This document shows, in pieces, positions 9,237-17,885 of a stretch of 64,000 nucleotides of DNA. Numbering within the stretch: position 1 is the first letter of the stretch; each line of letters starts with the position of its first letter. The DNA is from Rhizobium rosettiformans (lineage in GTDB: Bacteria; Pseudomonadota; Alphaproteobacteria; Rhizobiales; Rhizobiaceae). The notes under the pieces were generated by a model. That model saw only the letters and a program-made list of their open reading frames with translations, was not told the DNA's origin and did not search any database. The translations under genes and the position numbers were made by a program. The stretch lies in the NCBI RefSeq assembly GCF_016806065.1, contig NZ_CP032405.1, positions 1,454,001 through 1,518,000 on the forward strand, written 5' to 3'.

Positions 9237-10721
9237 TCAGCTTGAAAGGGTTCCGTCGAGATAGCGCTGGAGCGTAGCGGCAGCACCTTGGCTCCGCAAG
9301 CTGGCGATCGCTTCACCGAATCGCTTCTGGAACTGCGGATTGGCACCGACGGAACCGAAGATGTCGGTGACCCCGATGAAAGCCATGGGATCATTCCGGG
9401 AGGCAAGCGCTGCCGCGTGCAGCCGATCCGCGCTTGGATCGTTGAAAGCGATCGGCTTCCCGCCATCGCTCGTGCCTTCGAAGTAGCGGCACCACAGGGC
9501 CGAGACGAGTGCGAGGCCTTGCACGTCCAGATCCTGGGCCAACCGATCGGCCGTCGAGGGCAGAATGAACTTGGGCTGACGGTTCGAGCCGTCCTGCGCC
9601 AGGCGCGGAATGGTGTCGCCGATCTTCGGATTGGCGAAGCGGTTCTCGATGAGCGCGAAATAGTCCTGCAAGCTGGTATTCGGCACCGGCGGCACGACCG
9701 GGATGATTTCGTCGTTTTCGAGCTTCGCCAGGAAGGCCCGGATCAGCAGGTTCTCCATGGATTCATGCACGAAATGAATGTCCATCAGCGCCGCCGGATA
9801 AGCGATTGCCGCATGGCCGCCATTCAGGATCCTGAGCTTCATCAGTTCGTAGGGCGCCACATCGGGCACAAAGGTCACGCCCACCTCTTCCAGGGCAGGG
9901 CGTCCCAGCGGGAACTTGTCTTCGAGCACCCACTGCTTGAAGCCCTCGCAGAATACGGGCCAGCCGTCTTCGATCCCGTAACTCTCCCGCGTGATATCGA
10001 TCTCCCGCTGTCCGGTCGCAGGCGTGATGCGGTCCACCATGGAATTCGGAAAGGCGACGTTGTGGTGGATCCAGTCTGCGATCTCGGGATCAGACAGCCG
10101 GGCGAGACCGCAGATCGTCGCTTCTGTCACCTCGCCATTGCCGGGGATGTTGTCGCAGCACATGACGGTGAAGGGTGGAATGCCCGCAGCGCGGCGCGCC
10201 TTGAGGCCGGCGATGATCAGTCCGAAGACGGTCTTCGGCGCGGCCGGGTTCTTCGCGTCGGCGACGATCGCCGGATGCTCAGGATCGAACTGGCCGGTGG
10301 CCGCATCGATAAAATATCCACCCTCCGTGATCGTCATCGAAACGATCCGGATATCGGGCGAGGCGAGAGTCGCAATGATCCGATCGAAATCCGGTGCGGT
10401 GATCACGTCCAGCATCGGACCGGTGATGGTCGCGGCCGACCGGTCAATGTCCTGTTCGACAACGGTCGTCAGGAAATCCTGGGCTTTCAGCGTGTCACGC
10501 ATCCGCTGGTCGGAGGCCATGACACCAGCGCCGATGATGCCCCAATCGAGATCGCGACCGCTGTTGAAGAGTTCGTGCAGGTAGATCGCCATATGGGCAC
10601 GGTGGAAATTGCCGACGCCGAAATGCAGGATCCCGGGACGGATATCCTCGCGGCGATAGGAGGGCAGGGACGCCCGGTCACCGATATCTGCCAGAGTTGC
10701 AAGCGAGAGTTTGATCGTCAT
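9237..10721 (-). CDS. mtlK: Mannitol 2-dehydrogenase (polyol-specific long-chain dehydrogenase)
   Basis: This enzyme oxidises D-mannitol to D-fructose with NAD; family members also oxidise D-arabitol to D-xylulose. The 494-aa protein has the N-terminal nucleotide-binding GVGNFHRAHMA near residue 35. It also has the family's catalytic Lys-Asn-His pattern KLRILNGGHAAIAYP near residue 300. AAGGA lies nine bases before the ATG at 10721. It follows smoS by 34 bases in the polyol operon, matching the smo-mtlK order known from Rhodobacter and Sinorhizobium. Confidence 0.93.
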   Translation of the reverse strand: MTIKLSLATLADIGDRASLPSYRREDIRPGILHFGVGNFHRAHMAIYLHELFNSGRDLDWGIIGAGVMASDQRMRDTLKAQDFLTTVVEQDIDRSAATITGPMLDVITAPDFDRIIATLASPDIRIVSMTITEGGYFIDAATGQFDPEHPAIVADAKNPAAPKTVFGLIIAGLKARRAAGIPPFTVMCCDNIPGNGEVTEATICGLARLSDPEIADWIHHNVAFPNSMVDRITPATGQREIDITRESYGIEDGWPVFCEGFKQWVLEDKFPLGRPALEEVGVTFVPDVAPYELMKLRILNGGHAAIAYPAALMDIHFVHESMENLLIRAFLAKLENDEIIPVVPPVPNTSLQDYFALIENRFANPKIGDTIPRLAQDGSNRQPKFILPSTADRLAQDLDVQGLALVSALWCRYFEGTSDGGKPIAFNDPSADRLHAAALASRNDPMAFIGVTDIFGSVGANPQFQKRFGEAIASLRSQGAAATLQRYLDGTLSS

Positions 10722-10755
10722 GGGTGCATTCCTTGGCTGGGGGCCGAGCGAGCCG

Positions 10756-11535
10756 TCAGCTCATCCAGTTTCCGCCGTCGACATTGTAGGTCTGGGCGAC
10801 GATGTAGTCGGCTTCCGCCGAGGCCAGGAAGACTGCCATACCGGTCAGATCTTCAGCCCGGCCCATACGGCCGAAGGGGACCGCCTCGCCGACCAGTTTC
10901 TTCTTTTCGCCGAGCGGACGGTTTTCGTATTTTGCAAAGAGCGCGTCGACCTCGTCCCACATCTCGCTGCCGACCACGCCAGGCGCGATCCCGTTGACGT
11001 TGATCCCGTGCTTGATGAGGTCGAGACCAGCCGATTGGGTGAGCGAAATGACGGCAGCCTTCGAGGCGCAGTAGACGCCGACCAGCGGTTCCCCGCGTCG
11101 TCCGGCCTGGCTCGCCATGTTGATGATCTTGCCACCACGCCGTTGCGCGATCATCTGCTTGGCCACAGCCTGCATCGTAAACAGCGTTCCACCGACATTG
11201 ATGTCGAAAACGCGCTGATAGCTCTTGCGGGAAATCTCGATGATCGGGGCGAGATCGAAGATCGCGGCATTGTTGACCAGGATGTCGATGCCGCCGGCGC
11301 GTTCGACACAGGCCGCAACCGCGGCGTCGATCGATGATTGATCGGAGATGTCGATCCGAACGGCATAGGCCGCAGGACCGATCTCCTCTGCCGTTGCCGA
11401 TGCGCGGTCGAAATCGATATCGGCGATCGCAACTGCCGTCGCACCCTCGCGAAGATAGGCTTCCGCAAAGGCGCGGCCGATGCCGCGGGCCGAGCCCGTG
11501 ATCATTGCCGATTTTCCGCTCAATCTGCCGGTCAT
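10756..11535 (-). CDS. smoS: Sorbitol dehydrogenase, short-chain type
   Basis: This 259-aa SDR oxidises D-sorbitol to D-fructose with NAD, and relatives also use galactitol. The Rossmann glycine motif [11 protein letters not shown] is near residue 12, NNAAIFD near 90, and the catalytic VYCASKAAV with Tyr and Lys near 155. The C-terminal [10 protein letters not shown] is typical of polyol dehydrogenases. The start overlaps the smoK stop by four bases (ATGA), so transport and oxidation are co-translated. It sits between the ABC transporter genes and mtlK. Confidence 0.92.
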   Translation of the reverse strand: MTGRLSGKSAMITGSARGIGRAFAEAYLREGATAVAIADIDFDRASATAEEIGPAAYAVRIDISDQSSIDAAVAACVERAGGIDILVNNAAIFDLAPIIEISRKSYQRVFDINVGGTLFTMQAVAKQMIAQRRGGKIINMASQAGRRGEPLVGVYCASKAAVISLTQSAGLDLIKHGINVNGIAPGVVGSEMWDEVDALFAKYENRPLGEKKKLVGEAVPFGRMGRAEDLTGMAVFLASAEADYIVAQTYNVDGGNWMS

Positions 11536-12530
11536 GCTGCCAGTCCCTTGTCATTGAATTTGTGCAGTCGATCGAGATCCGGTGTCACATAGACGGTGTC
11601 GCCGTGACGGACCGGGAACTCCCCGCCGGTGCGCGTCGTAATCGTGCCCACGCCGTCAACTTCGACATGCAGGAACGTGTCGGAGCCGAGATGTTCGGCG
11701 ACCGTCACCAGACCGCGCCACATGCCGCTGTCGAGCGAGAGCGTGATATGCTCCGGCCGAATGCCGATCGTATGGGCGCCGTGGGCAGAAGCAGCCTGGC
11801 CGGAAATCAGGTTCATCTTCGGCGAGCCGATGAAGCCGGCAACGAAGAGATTGGCCGGGCTGCGATAGAGGTCGAGCGGCGATCCGACCTGCTCGATACG
11901 GCCCTTGTTGAGGACCACGATCTTGTCGGCCATGGTCATGGCTTCCACCTGGTCGTGGGTCACATAGATCGAGGTTGCCTTGAGCTTCTGATGCAGTTCG
12001 GTGATCTCGAGACGCATGGCGACGCGAAGCGCCGCATCAAGGTTCGAGAGCGGCTCGTCGAAGAGGAAGCAACGCGGATTGCGAACGATGGCGCGGCCGA
12101 TCGCGACGCGCTGACGCTGGCCGCCGGAAAGTTGTCCGGGCCGGCGTTCCAGATAGTCGGTGAGGTTCAGGATGCGTGCGGCCTCCTCGACCTTGCGGTT
12201 GATCTCGGCCGGATCGACCTTCGCCATCTTCAGCGGAAAGCCGATATTCGAACGCACGCTCATATGCGGATAAAGCGCGTAGGACTGGAACACCATCGCC
12301 AGCCCGCGCTGTGCCGGCGCAGTATTCGTTTGATCCTTGCCGTCGATCACGATGCGCCCGCCGGTCGCGTCTTCGAGGCCGGCGATCAGGCGCAGCAACG
12401 TGGACTTGCCGCAGCCGGACGGCCCGACGAAGACGACAAATTCGCCGTCATTGATTTCAAGGTCGATCCCCGGGATGACCGCATGCTCGCCGAAAGACTT
12501 GGAGAGCTGTTCGAGTTTGATGCTGCCCAT
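11532..12530 (-). CDS. smoK: Polyol ABC transporter ATP-binding protein
   Basis: SmoK is the MalK/UgpC-type ATPase that powers sorbitol/mannitol import. The 332-aa protein has Walker [10 protein letters not shown] at residues ~37-45, signature LSGGQRQR near 134, Walker [13 protein letters not shown] near 153, and the switch His in [10 protein letters not shown]-terminal TOBE-like regulatory domain contains [10 protein letters not shown]. The start is at 12530, 13 bases after the smoG stop. It partners with SmoF and SmoG at the inner membrane. Confidence 0.95.
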   Translation of the reverse strand: MGSIKLEQLSKSFGEHAVIPGIDLEINDGEFVVFVGPSGCGKSTLLRLIAGLEDATGGRIVIDGKDQTNTAPAQRGLAMVFQSYALYPHMSVRSNIGFPLKMAKVDPAEINRKVEEAARILNLTDYLERRPGQLSGGQRQRVAIGRAIVRNPRCFLFDEPLSNLDAALRVAMRLEITELHQKLKATSIYVTHDQVEAMTMADKIVVLNKGRIEQVGSPLDLYRSPANLFVAGFIGSPKMNLISGQAASAHGAHTIGIRPEHITLSLDSGMWRGLVTVAEHLGSDTFLHVEVDGVGTITTRTGGEFPVRHGDTVYVTPDLDRLHKFNDKGLAA

Positions 12531-12542
12531 GGTCGGGTTTCC

Positions 12543-13367
12543 TTACTTGACGGCGCCGAAGGTGAGGCCGCGCACGAGTTGTTTCTGGCTGAACCAGCCG
12601 AGGATCACGATCGGCGCGATCGCCATCGTCGAGGCCGCCGAAAGCTTCGCCCAGAACAACCCCTGCGGACTGGAGAAGGAGGCGATGAAGGCGGTCAGCG
12701 GCGCTGCGTTGGTGGTGGTGAGACGGATCGTCCAAAATGCTTCGTTCCAGGCGAGAATGATGTTGAGGAGAAGCGTCGAGGCGATCCCCGGCAGGGCCAT
12801 GGGCGTGAGCACATAGACGATCTCGTTGAACAACGATGCGCCGTCCATCCGCGCAGCTTCGAGGATCTCGCCCGGGATCTCGCGGAAATAGGTGTAGAGC
12901 ATCCAGATGACGATCGGCAGGTTGATCAGCGTCAGCATGATCGTGAGGCCAATCCGAGTGTCGAGCAGACCGAAATCGCGGAACAGCAGGTAGATCGGCA
13001 CGAGCACGGCGACGGCAGGCATCATCTTGGTCGAGAGCATCCACATCAGGATGTCCTTGGTCCGTTTGGTCGGCGAGAACGCCATGGCCCAGGCGGCCGG
13101 TATGCCGACGAAAAGTGCCAGGATCGTCGAGCCCACCGACAGGATGACCGAGTTCATGAACGGTTTCATGTAGTCGCGCTGTGTCTGGACCGTCACGTAG
13201 TTCTCGAGGGTAAAGGTCGGGATCAGGTCGAAGCCCTGAATCGCTTCCGTTTCCGTCTTCACGCTGGTGATCAGCGTGTAGAGGATCGGGAAGAAGATCA
13301 CGAAGGCAATTGTCCAGGCAATCGCCGTAAAGATGATCTTGCGCCGGGTTGTGACGTTGCGAGCCAT
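12543..13367 (-). CDS. smoG: Polyol ABC transporter permease SmoG
   Basis: This 274-aa inner-membrane permease of the MalG type has six predicted hydrophobic segments. The EAA loop EAARMDGASLFNEIVYVLTPMALPG is visible near residue 180 (shown in part: EAARMDGASL). I chose the ATG at 13367 (MARNVTTRRK). The sequence TAAGGACAAGGCC places an AAGGA Shine-Dalgarno overlapping the smoF stop, whereas the upstream in-frame start at 13400 would lie inside smoF. It forms the channel with SmoF. Confidence 0.93.
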   Translation of the reverse strand: MARNVTTRRKIIFTAIAWTIAFVIFFPILYTLITSVKTETEAIQGFDLIPTFTLENYVTVQTQRDYMKPFMNSVILSVGSTILALFVGIPAAWAMAFSPTKRTKDILMWMLSTKMMPAVAVLVPIYLLFRDFGLLDTRIGLTIMLTLINLPIVIWMLYTYFREIPGEILEAARMDGASLFNEIVYVLTPMALPGIASTLLLNIILAWNEAFWTIRLTTTNAAPLTAFIASFSSPQGLFWAKLSAASTMAIAPIVILGWFSQKQLVRGLTFGAVK

Positions 13368-13377
13368 GGCCTTGTCC

Positions 13378-14250
13378 TTACCGGTCGAGGTTCTTGCCAA
13401 CGGCGCGCATCAGGAAGATGGCGACGATATTGGCGAGAATGATTGCGATGATGCCGCCTGCCGAAGCGCCGCCGACGTCGTAGCCGAGGAGGGCTGTTCG
13501 GTAGATCAGGAAGACGAGATTGGTCGAGGCATAGCCCGGGCCGCCATTGGTGGTGACCAGGATCTCCGCATAGACCCCGAGCAGGAAGATGGTCTGGATC
13601 AGGATGACCACGGTAATTGCACGGGAAAGATGCGGAAGCGTCAGATAGATGAACTGGTTGATGAAGTTAGCCCCGTCCATCTCGGCGGCTTCCTTCTGCT
13701 CGACATCCAGTGACTGCAACGCGGTGAGCAGGATGAGCGTCGCAAACGGCAGCCACTGCCAGGCGACGATGATGATGATCGACAAAAGCGGATATTGCGC
13801 AAACCAGTCGACGGGCCTCAAGCCGAGCGCCCGGTTGATGTCGGCCAAAACGCCATAGCCCGGGTGCATGATCATGTTTTTCCAGATCAATGCAGCGACC
13901 GGCGGCATGACGAAGAAGGGCGAGATAATGAGTATGCGTACAATTCCCTGGCCGAAGATCGGCTGGTCGAGCAGCAGCGCCAGCAGCGTGCCGCCGAAAA
14001 TTGTGATGAACAGCACGCCACCGACGATCAGCATCGTGTTCCAGATCGACTGGAAGAAGGCCGGATCCGTGTAGAAATAGCGGTAGTTGAACAGGCCGGC
14101 GAAGCTGACATTGGCAGGATTGAGCAGATTGTAGTTCTGGAACGAGAACCACAGAGTCATCGACAGTGGCACGATCATCCAGATCAGCAGGAGCCCGACA
14201 GACGGCGCCATCATCAGACGGGCCAGGGTGCGTGTGTTTTGAGTAGCCAT
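13378..14250 (-). CDS. smoF: Polyol ABC transporter permease SmoF
   Basis: This 290-aa MalF-type permease of the sorbitol/mannitol importer has six hydrophobic segments, starting with LMMAPSVGLLLIWMIVPLSM. It has the EAA-loop EAAEMDGANFINQ near residue 195, which contacts SmoK. I chose the ATG at 14250 (MATQNTRTLARLM) over upstream in-frame codons because it gives the expected cytoplasmic N-terminus and the length known for rhizobial SmoF. A 144-base spacer containing an 11-bp hairpin separates it from smoE. Confidence 0.92.
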   Translation of the reverse strand: MATQNTRTLARLMMAPSVGLLLIWMIVPLSMTLWFSFQNYNLLNPANVSFAGLFNYRYFYTDPAFFQSIWNTMLIVGGVLFITIFGGTLLALLLDQPIFGQGIVRILIISPFFVMPPVAALIWKNMIMHPGYGVLADINRALGLRPVDWFAQYPLLSIIIIVAWQWLPFATLILLTALQSLDVEQKEAAEMDGANFINQFIYLTLPHLSRAITVVILIQTIFLLGVYAEILVTTNGGPGYASTNLVFLIYRTALLGYDVGGASAGGIIAIILANIVAIFLMRAVGKNLDR

Positions 14251-14351
14251 GATGAAGCTCGCCCTGATGGCCATGTCGGAAACGAGGTCCGCAGGCCCGT
14301 TGGAGGCTGGGTGACGACGACCGGCATTGGCCGCAAACGGTCGAAGCCTGT

Positions 14352-14377
14352 CCTGCCCGGATCGCAATCCGGGCAGG
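14352..14377 (-). other. Intercistronic hairpin after smoE
   Basis: CCTGCCCGGAT and its exact complement flank a 4-base loop, giving an 11-bp GC-rich stem just downstream of the binding-protein stop. No U-tract follows on the minus strand, so it is more likely an mRNA-stabilising or attenuating hairpin than a full terminator. Confidence 0.7.
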
Positions 14378-14394
14378 TGGTTCGGGAGGGTGGA

Positions 14395-15708
14395 TTACTT
14401 GATGTAGCCGCCGCGGGTCATTTCACGCTCGGTCAGGCTCTGGGCCTGGGCCAGTGCGTCATCAACCGACATCTGGCCTGCAAGCGCTGCCGAGAAGAGC
14501 TGACCGACGGAGGTGCCGAGGCTCTGGAACTCGGGGATCGCCACGAACTGCACGCCGACATAGGGCACCGGCTTGACCGTCGGGGCCTTCGGGTCGGCCG
14601 CGTTGATCGAGTCGATCGTCATTTTCGCAAACGGCGCTGCCTTCTGGTATTCCGGGTTCTCATAGAGAGAGGTCCGCGTGCCCGGAGGAACATTGGCCCA
14701 GCCTTCCTTGGATGCGACGAGCTCGGCATAGGCCTTGCTGGTTGCCCAGGAGATAAACTTCTCGGCCGATTCCGCCTTCTGCGAGCCAGCCGGGATCGCG
14801 AGGTTCCAGGCCCAGAGCCAGTTGCCGCGCTTGCCGAGACCGGTGTCAGGCGCGAGCGCGAAACCGACCTTGTCGGCAACCGTCGAGTCGGTCGGATTGG
14901 TGACGAAGGAGGCAGCAACCGTGGCGTCGATCCACATGCCGCACTTGCCCTGCTGGAACAGTGCCAGGTTTTCGTTGAAGCCGTTGGAAGACGCACCCTG
15001 CGGGCCGGCGTCATTCATCAGCGTGACGTAGAAGTCGAGCGTGTTCTTCCATTCCGGCTGGTCGAACTGGGGCTTCCAGTTTTCGTCGAACCAGCGGGCG
15101 CCGAAGGCATTGGAGGTGGCCGTCAGGAAGGCCATGTTTTCGCCCCAGCCGGCCTTGCCGCGCAGGCAGATGCCGTTGATGTCGTTGGCACGGTCGGTCA
15201 TCTTGCGGGCGGCATCCGCGACGAACTCCCAGGTCGGAGCGTCGGGCATGGTAAGCCCTGCCTTCTCCATCAGGTCCTTGCGGTACATGATGAAGGAGGA
15301 CTCGCCGTAGAACGGCGCGGCATACAGCTTGCCGTCTTCGCCGGTCAGACCCGAACGGATCGCCGGCAGCAGATCGTCGACATCATAGTCCGCGCCGAGG
15401 TTTTCGAGCGGCAGCAGCCAGCCCTGCTTGGACCAGATCGGAACTTCATAGGTGCCGATCGTCATGATGTCGTACTGGCCGCCCTTGGTGGCGATATCAG
15501 TCGTCACGCGTTCGCGCAGGACGTTTTCCTCGAGCGTCACCCATTCGACCTGGATATCCGGGTTAGCGGTGGTGAATTCCGAGGTCAGGCCCTGCATGCG
15601 GATCATGTCGCCGTTGTTGACGGTCGCGATCGTGAGGGTTTCGGCCGAGGCCATGCCGGCAAATGCCAGCGCTGAGCAGGCGCCCAGCAAAATCGTCTTC
15701 AATGTCAT
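14395..15708 (-). CDS. smoE: Polyol periplasmic binding protein SmoE
   Basis: This is the extracytoplasmic solute-binding protein (family 1) of the sorbitol/mannitol ABC importer, 437 aa. The signal peptide MTLKTILLGACSALAFAGMA ends in a SecA/SPase I site (ASA-ET) near residue 22. The mature protein starts with LTIATVNNGDM, a typical family 1 first strand. GGGAGG lies seven bases before the ATG. It is the promoter-proximal transport gene, followed by a strong hairpin, consistent with excess expression over the permeases. Confidence 0.94.
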   Translation of the reverse strand: MTLKTILLGACSALAFAGMASAETLTIATVNNGDMIRMQGLTSEFTTANPDIQVEWVTLEENVLRERVTTDIATKGGQYDIMTIGTYEVPIWSKQGWLLPLENLGADYDVDDLLPAIRSGLTGEDGKLYAAPFYGESSFIMYRKDLMEKAGLTMPDAPTWEFVADAARKMTDRANDINGICLRGKAGWGENMAFLTATSNAFGARWFDENWKPQFDQPEWKNTLDFYVTLMNDAGPQGASSNGFNENLALFQQGKCGMWIDATVAASFVTNPTDSTVADKVGFALAPDTGLGKRGNWLWAWNLAIPAGSQKAESAEKFISWATSKAYAELVASKEGWANVPPGTRTSLYENPEYQKAAPFAKMTIDSINAADPKAPTVKPVPYVGVQFVAIPEFQSLGTSVGQLFSAALAGQMSVDDALAQAQSLTEREMTRGGYIK

Positions 15709-15728
15709 GTCTTCCTCCCAGAAGAAAA

Positions 15729-15749
15729 ATGAGCATTCGCTTTGCTCAT
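15729..15749. promoter_or_regulatory. Putative SmoR operator upstream of smoE
   Basis: A perfect 7-bp dyad, ATGAGCA-N7-TGCTCAT, lies 20 bases before the smoE ATG. On the minus strand a TTGACA (complement at 15779-15784) precedes it, with a weak -10 near 15755-15760. The dyad would therefore cover the transcription start. The SorC-type regulator gene lies just upstream, making it the natural ligand. Confidence 0.55.
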
Positions 15750-15855
15750 GGGCAATTACTCAATCGTAGAGCAAAAAATGTCAATCCGCATTTCATGCTG
15801 CGCTGCCACATGAATTGACTAAACGCCTGTTCCGAAATTGAAATTTTATAGAAGC

Positions 15856-16809
15856 CTAGCTCGCCAGAAGATGGCGCGCAGCGTCTTCATCCGTGATCAG
15901 GCCATTGATATGCCCGCCCCGGACGGCAGCCAGGATGGCCGGATGCTTGCGCCGACCCCGTGCGAGACCGATTACGGTCGAGGTTTCCCGGGAAGGTATT
16001 TGCAGGCTGGCGACCCGCTCATTGACCGGATGGGTCAGCAACTTTCCGTCGTCCCCAAAGATCCAGCCGCAGATCTCTCCAACCGCGCCGGCCTGAAGGA
16101 GACCTTCCATCTCGTCGGCGTTCAAAAACCCGTCGACGAGAAGCGGAGCACGCATGTTCATCTCGCCGATGCCGACAAAGGTGACGTCCGATCGGCGCGC
16201 GAGCGCGATTGTCGGCGCGACCAGAGGCTGGTCATGCAGCAATTGCCGCTCGGCTGGAGAAGAGACTATGACCGGCAGCGGCATTGGGAAGTGCGGTGCC
16301 TTGACCGCATCGGCCATGGAGAAGATGACGTTGAAATAGGCAGCCGATCCGTCAGGGCTGATATTGCCCGTAAGCGAGACGATCTTGTGCTGCGGACATT
16401 CCATCGGAGACAACTGATCGATCATCGAGCGGAGCGTTCGACCCGTTCCCATCGCAATGATCAGCGGCTCGGACTGCTTCAGCCAGCGCTCCAGCTGCGC
16501 TGCGCCGGCTTCCGCCACTCCCACTGTCGCGGACTCGGATCCCGGATCGGTGGGAACGATCTCCACCGCCTTCAGGTCGAATTTGTGCTTCACAGCTTCG
16601 GCAAGCTCCAGACATGCCGCGATGGGATGATCGAGCCGCACCTTGATCAGCTTTTCTGCGACCGACAGGGAAACGAGGCGCTGGGCGCTCTGCCGAGATA
16701 TGCCCATGGCAGCCGCGATCTCGTCCTGGGTTTTGCCGGCGACATAGTAGAGCCATCCGGCCCGCGCCGCATCGTCCAGTCTCGTCTGCCCCTCGCCACG
16801 CCGTGCCAT
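15856..16809 (-). CDS. smoR: SorC/DeoR-type sugar-sensing transcriptional regulator
   Basis: This 317-aa protein has an N-terminal helix-turn-helix (AGKTQDEIAAAMGISRQSAQRLV, residues ~24-46; core QDEIAAAMGISRQSAQ). It is followed by a SorC-type sugar-phosphate-binding domain with GTGRTLRSM, VSLTGNISPDGS and FVGIGEMNM. Such proteins control sugar and polyol operons in response to a phosphorylated or free sugar. It is codirectional with smoE and 147 bases upstream, so it is the likely operon regulator. The start ATG at 16809 has GGAG at a good distance. Activator versus repressor cannot be told from sequence. Confidence 0.87.
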   Translation of the reverse strand: MARRGEGQTRLDDAARAGWLYYVAGKTQDEIAAAMGISRQSAQRLVSLSVAEKLIKVRLDHPIAACLELAEAVKHKFDLKAVEIVPTDPGSESATVGVAEAGAAQLERWLKQSEPLIIAMGTGRTLRSMIDQLSPMECPQHKIVSLTGNISPDGSAAYFNVIFSMADAVKAPHFPMPLPVIVSSPAERQLLHDQPLVAPTIALARRSDVTFVGIGEMNMRAPLLVDGFLNADEMEGLLQAGAVGEICGWIFGDDGKLLTHPVNERVASLQIPSRETSTVIGLARGRRKHPAILAAVRGGHINGLITDEDAARHLLAS

Positions 16810-16890
16810 GCAGTCTCCTCTCCGTCTGGAACACTGCTGCCAATTTTGCCCCCTCGTGTCAAATCCGGGTTCTGCGCTCGTCCCTCTATT

Positions 16891-16915
16891 GGAACGGTTC
16901 GAGGACTGGCGGGTT
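16891..16915 (+). promoter_or_regulatory. EcfG-type general stress promoter for the DUF4142 gene
   Basis: GGAAC at 16891-16895 and GGTT at 16912-16915 are separated by 16 bases. This fits the alphaproteobacterial EcfG consensus GGAAC-N16/17-CGTT with one mismatch. The predicted start site near 16922 leaves a short leader to the ATG at 16949. Confidence 0.65.
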
Positions 16916-16948
16916 GAACCAACAACCCGTTATTCAAGGAGAACCATC

Positions 16949-17494
16949 ATGATACGCTCCATTTCGCTCGCAGCCGCAACTGCCCTCTGCCTTGGCGCCA
17001 CGGCGATGGCTCAGCAGACAGCGCCAATCCAGCAATTACCGACTCCAGAGGCTTCGGCCGAAACCAAGGCATTGGGTCCGGCTGAGTTCGTAAAGCAGGC
17101 TGCCGCGACCAATGAGTTCGAAATACTGTCTGCAGAACTTGCTCTGAAGCGTAGCGAGGACGAGCAGGTAACGGCTTTCGCCCGTACCATGCTGGACGAC
17201 TACAAGCGTGCGCAGGGACAGTTGACCGACGCCGCCGAGGCCGATTCAATCGCGATGGTCATGGAACTGTCGATGGAACAGAAGCAAACGCTCACCGCGC
17301 TGGAACAGGCAGAGCAGAGCCAGTTCGACGCGGCCTACATGTCCTCCCAGATGAAGGCTCATGATCAGGCGATCAGGCTGCTGGGCGCCTATGCCGATCA
17401 TGGACCGGCCGGAAGCCTGAAAACCTACGCGATTGCCAATTACCCGCTCGTCCGGATGCACAAGGTGAGAGCACAATCACAAACCAATCCTTGA
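16949..17494 (+). CDS. Secreted DUF4142 protein
   Basis: This 181-aa exported protein has a signal peptide MIRSISLAAATALCLGATAM with cleavage after AMA. An all-helical DUF4142 (ferritin-like) domain follows: FVKQAAATNEFEILSAELAL, then EQVTAFARTMLDDYKRAQGQL, and a C-terminal HDQAIRLLGAYADHG segment. The biochemical role of DUF4142 proteins is not settled; in Alphaproteobacteria many belong to the general stress regulon. AAGGAG seven bases before the ATG at 16949 fixes the start. The EcfG-type promoter just upstream supports stress induction. Confidence 0.88.
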   Translation: MIRSISLAAATALCLGATAMAQQTAPIQQLPTPEASAETKALGPAEFVKQAAATNEFEILSAELALKRSEDEQVTAFARTMLDDYKRAQGQLTDAAEADSIAMVMELSMEQKQTLTALEQAEQSQFDAAYMSSQMKAHDQAIRLLGAYADHGPAGSLKTYAIANYPLVRMHKVRAQSQTNP

Positions 17495-17570
17495 AGGTCT
17501 TTAGCGCAGCAACAACGAAGACAACAAGGATATCCCTCGGTACGGTATGCAACAGTAAGCCGGTACTCAC

Positions 17571-17653
17571 GAAAAAGAACCCCGCCGAAGCGGGGTTCAG
17601 GTAGGCGCCCTTGGGGCGGCCGGGGGAGGTTCGGGGGAGGGAACAATGATCTC
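17571..17653 (-). ncRNA. Putative EcfG-dependent C-rich small RNA
   Basis: On the minus strand, GGAAC (complement of 17681-17685) and GGTT (complement of 17661-17664) are 16 bases apart, an EcfG-type promoter. About 80 nt downstream is a Rho-independent terminator: a 9-bp stem GAACCCCGC / GCGGGGTTC at 17577-17598 followed by TTTTT at 17576-17572. The predicted RNA of ~83 nt carries two tandem CCUCCCCCG words (17632-17640 and 17621-17629) and a small hairpin CGCCC-CAA-GGGCG (17606-17618). C-rich, anti-Shine-Dalgarno-like tracts in a stress-sigma-driven sRNA recall Caulobacter GsrN. Homology to GsrN is not demonstrated; no expression data are available. Confidence 0.6.
17577..17598 (-). terminator. 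Rho-independent terminator of the minus-strand sRNA
   Basis: A 9-bp GC stem with a four-base loop is followed by five T on the minus strand (17576-17572). On the plus strand no T-run follows, so it does not terminate the DUF4142 transcript efficiently. Confidence 0.75.
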
Positions 17654-17660
17654 TCTCATG

Positions 17661-17685
17661 AACCGGTAAGGCGAAGCTTTGTTCC
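17661..17685 (-). promoter_or_regulatory. EcfG-type promoter of the minus-strand sRNA
   Basis: Read on the minus strand: GGAAC, 16 bases, GGTT. The -35 box lies inside a near-perfect palindrome at 17677-17700 (CTTTGTTCCA, four bases, TGGAACAAAG). The palindrome might also bind a regulator. Confidence 0.6.
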
Positions 17686-17827
17686 AACGCTGGAACAAAG
17701 AAATATTTGCCCTGCAATTCTCGTGACCAGCTGTTTCGCCTAAGCGCCGCATGGACTGGGAGACGAAGTGTTCCTTCCATCGACCGACTGCCCTTGACCA
17801 ACCGTCCCGCCTCCGAGCCGTTCCCCC

Positions 17828-17853
17828 GGAACATTTCTTGACGCCTTCCGGTT
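17828..17853 (+). promoter_or_regulatory. EcfG-type promoter of the NDH-2 gene
   Basis: GGAAC at 17828-17832, 17 bases, then GGTT at 17850-17853. The predicted start site near 17860 lies about 26 bases before the chosen ATG at 17886. Confidence 0.6.
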
Positions 17854-17885
17854 GTCCCGGAACAATGCGAGCAGACAGTGAGGTG

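Noticed and set aside
11505..13442. A 645-codon open frame on the plus strand opposite the smoK-smoG genes
   Set aside because: It spans three real genes with ABC transporter motifs on the minus strand; Arg/His/Asp-rich composition is typical of shadow frames.
17577..17598. Hairpin as terminator of the DUF4142 gene
   Set aside because: On the plus strand no T-run follows; the T-run lies on the minus strand, so it belongs to the antisense-oriented sRNA.
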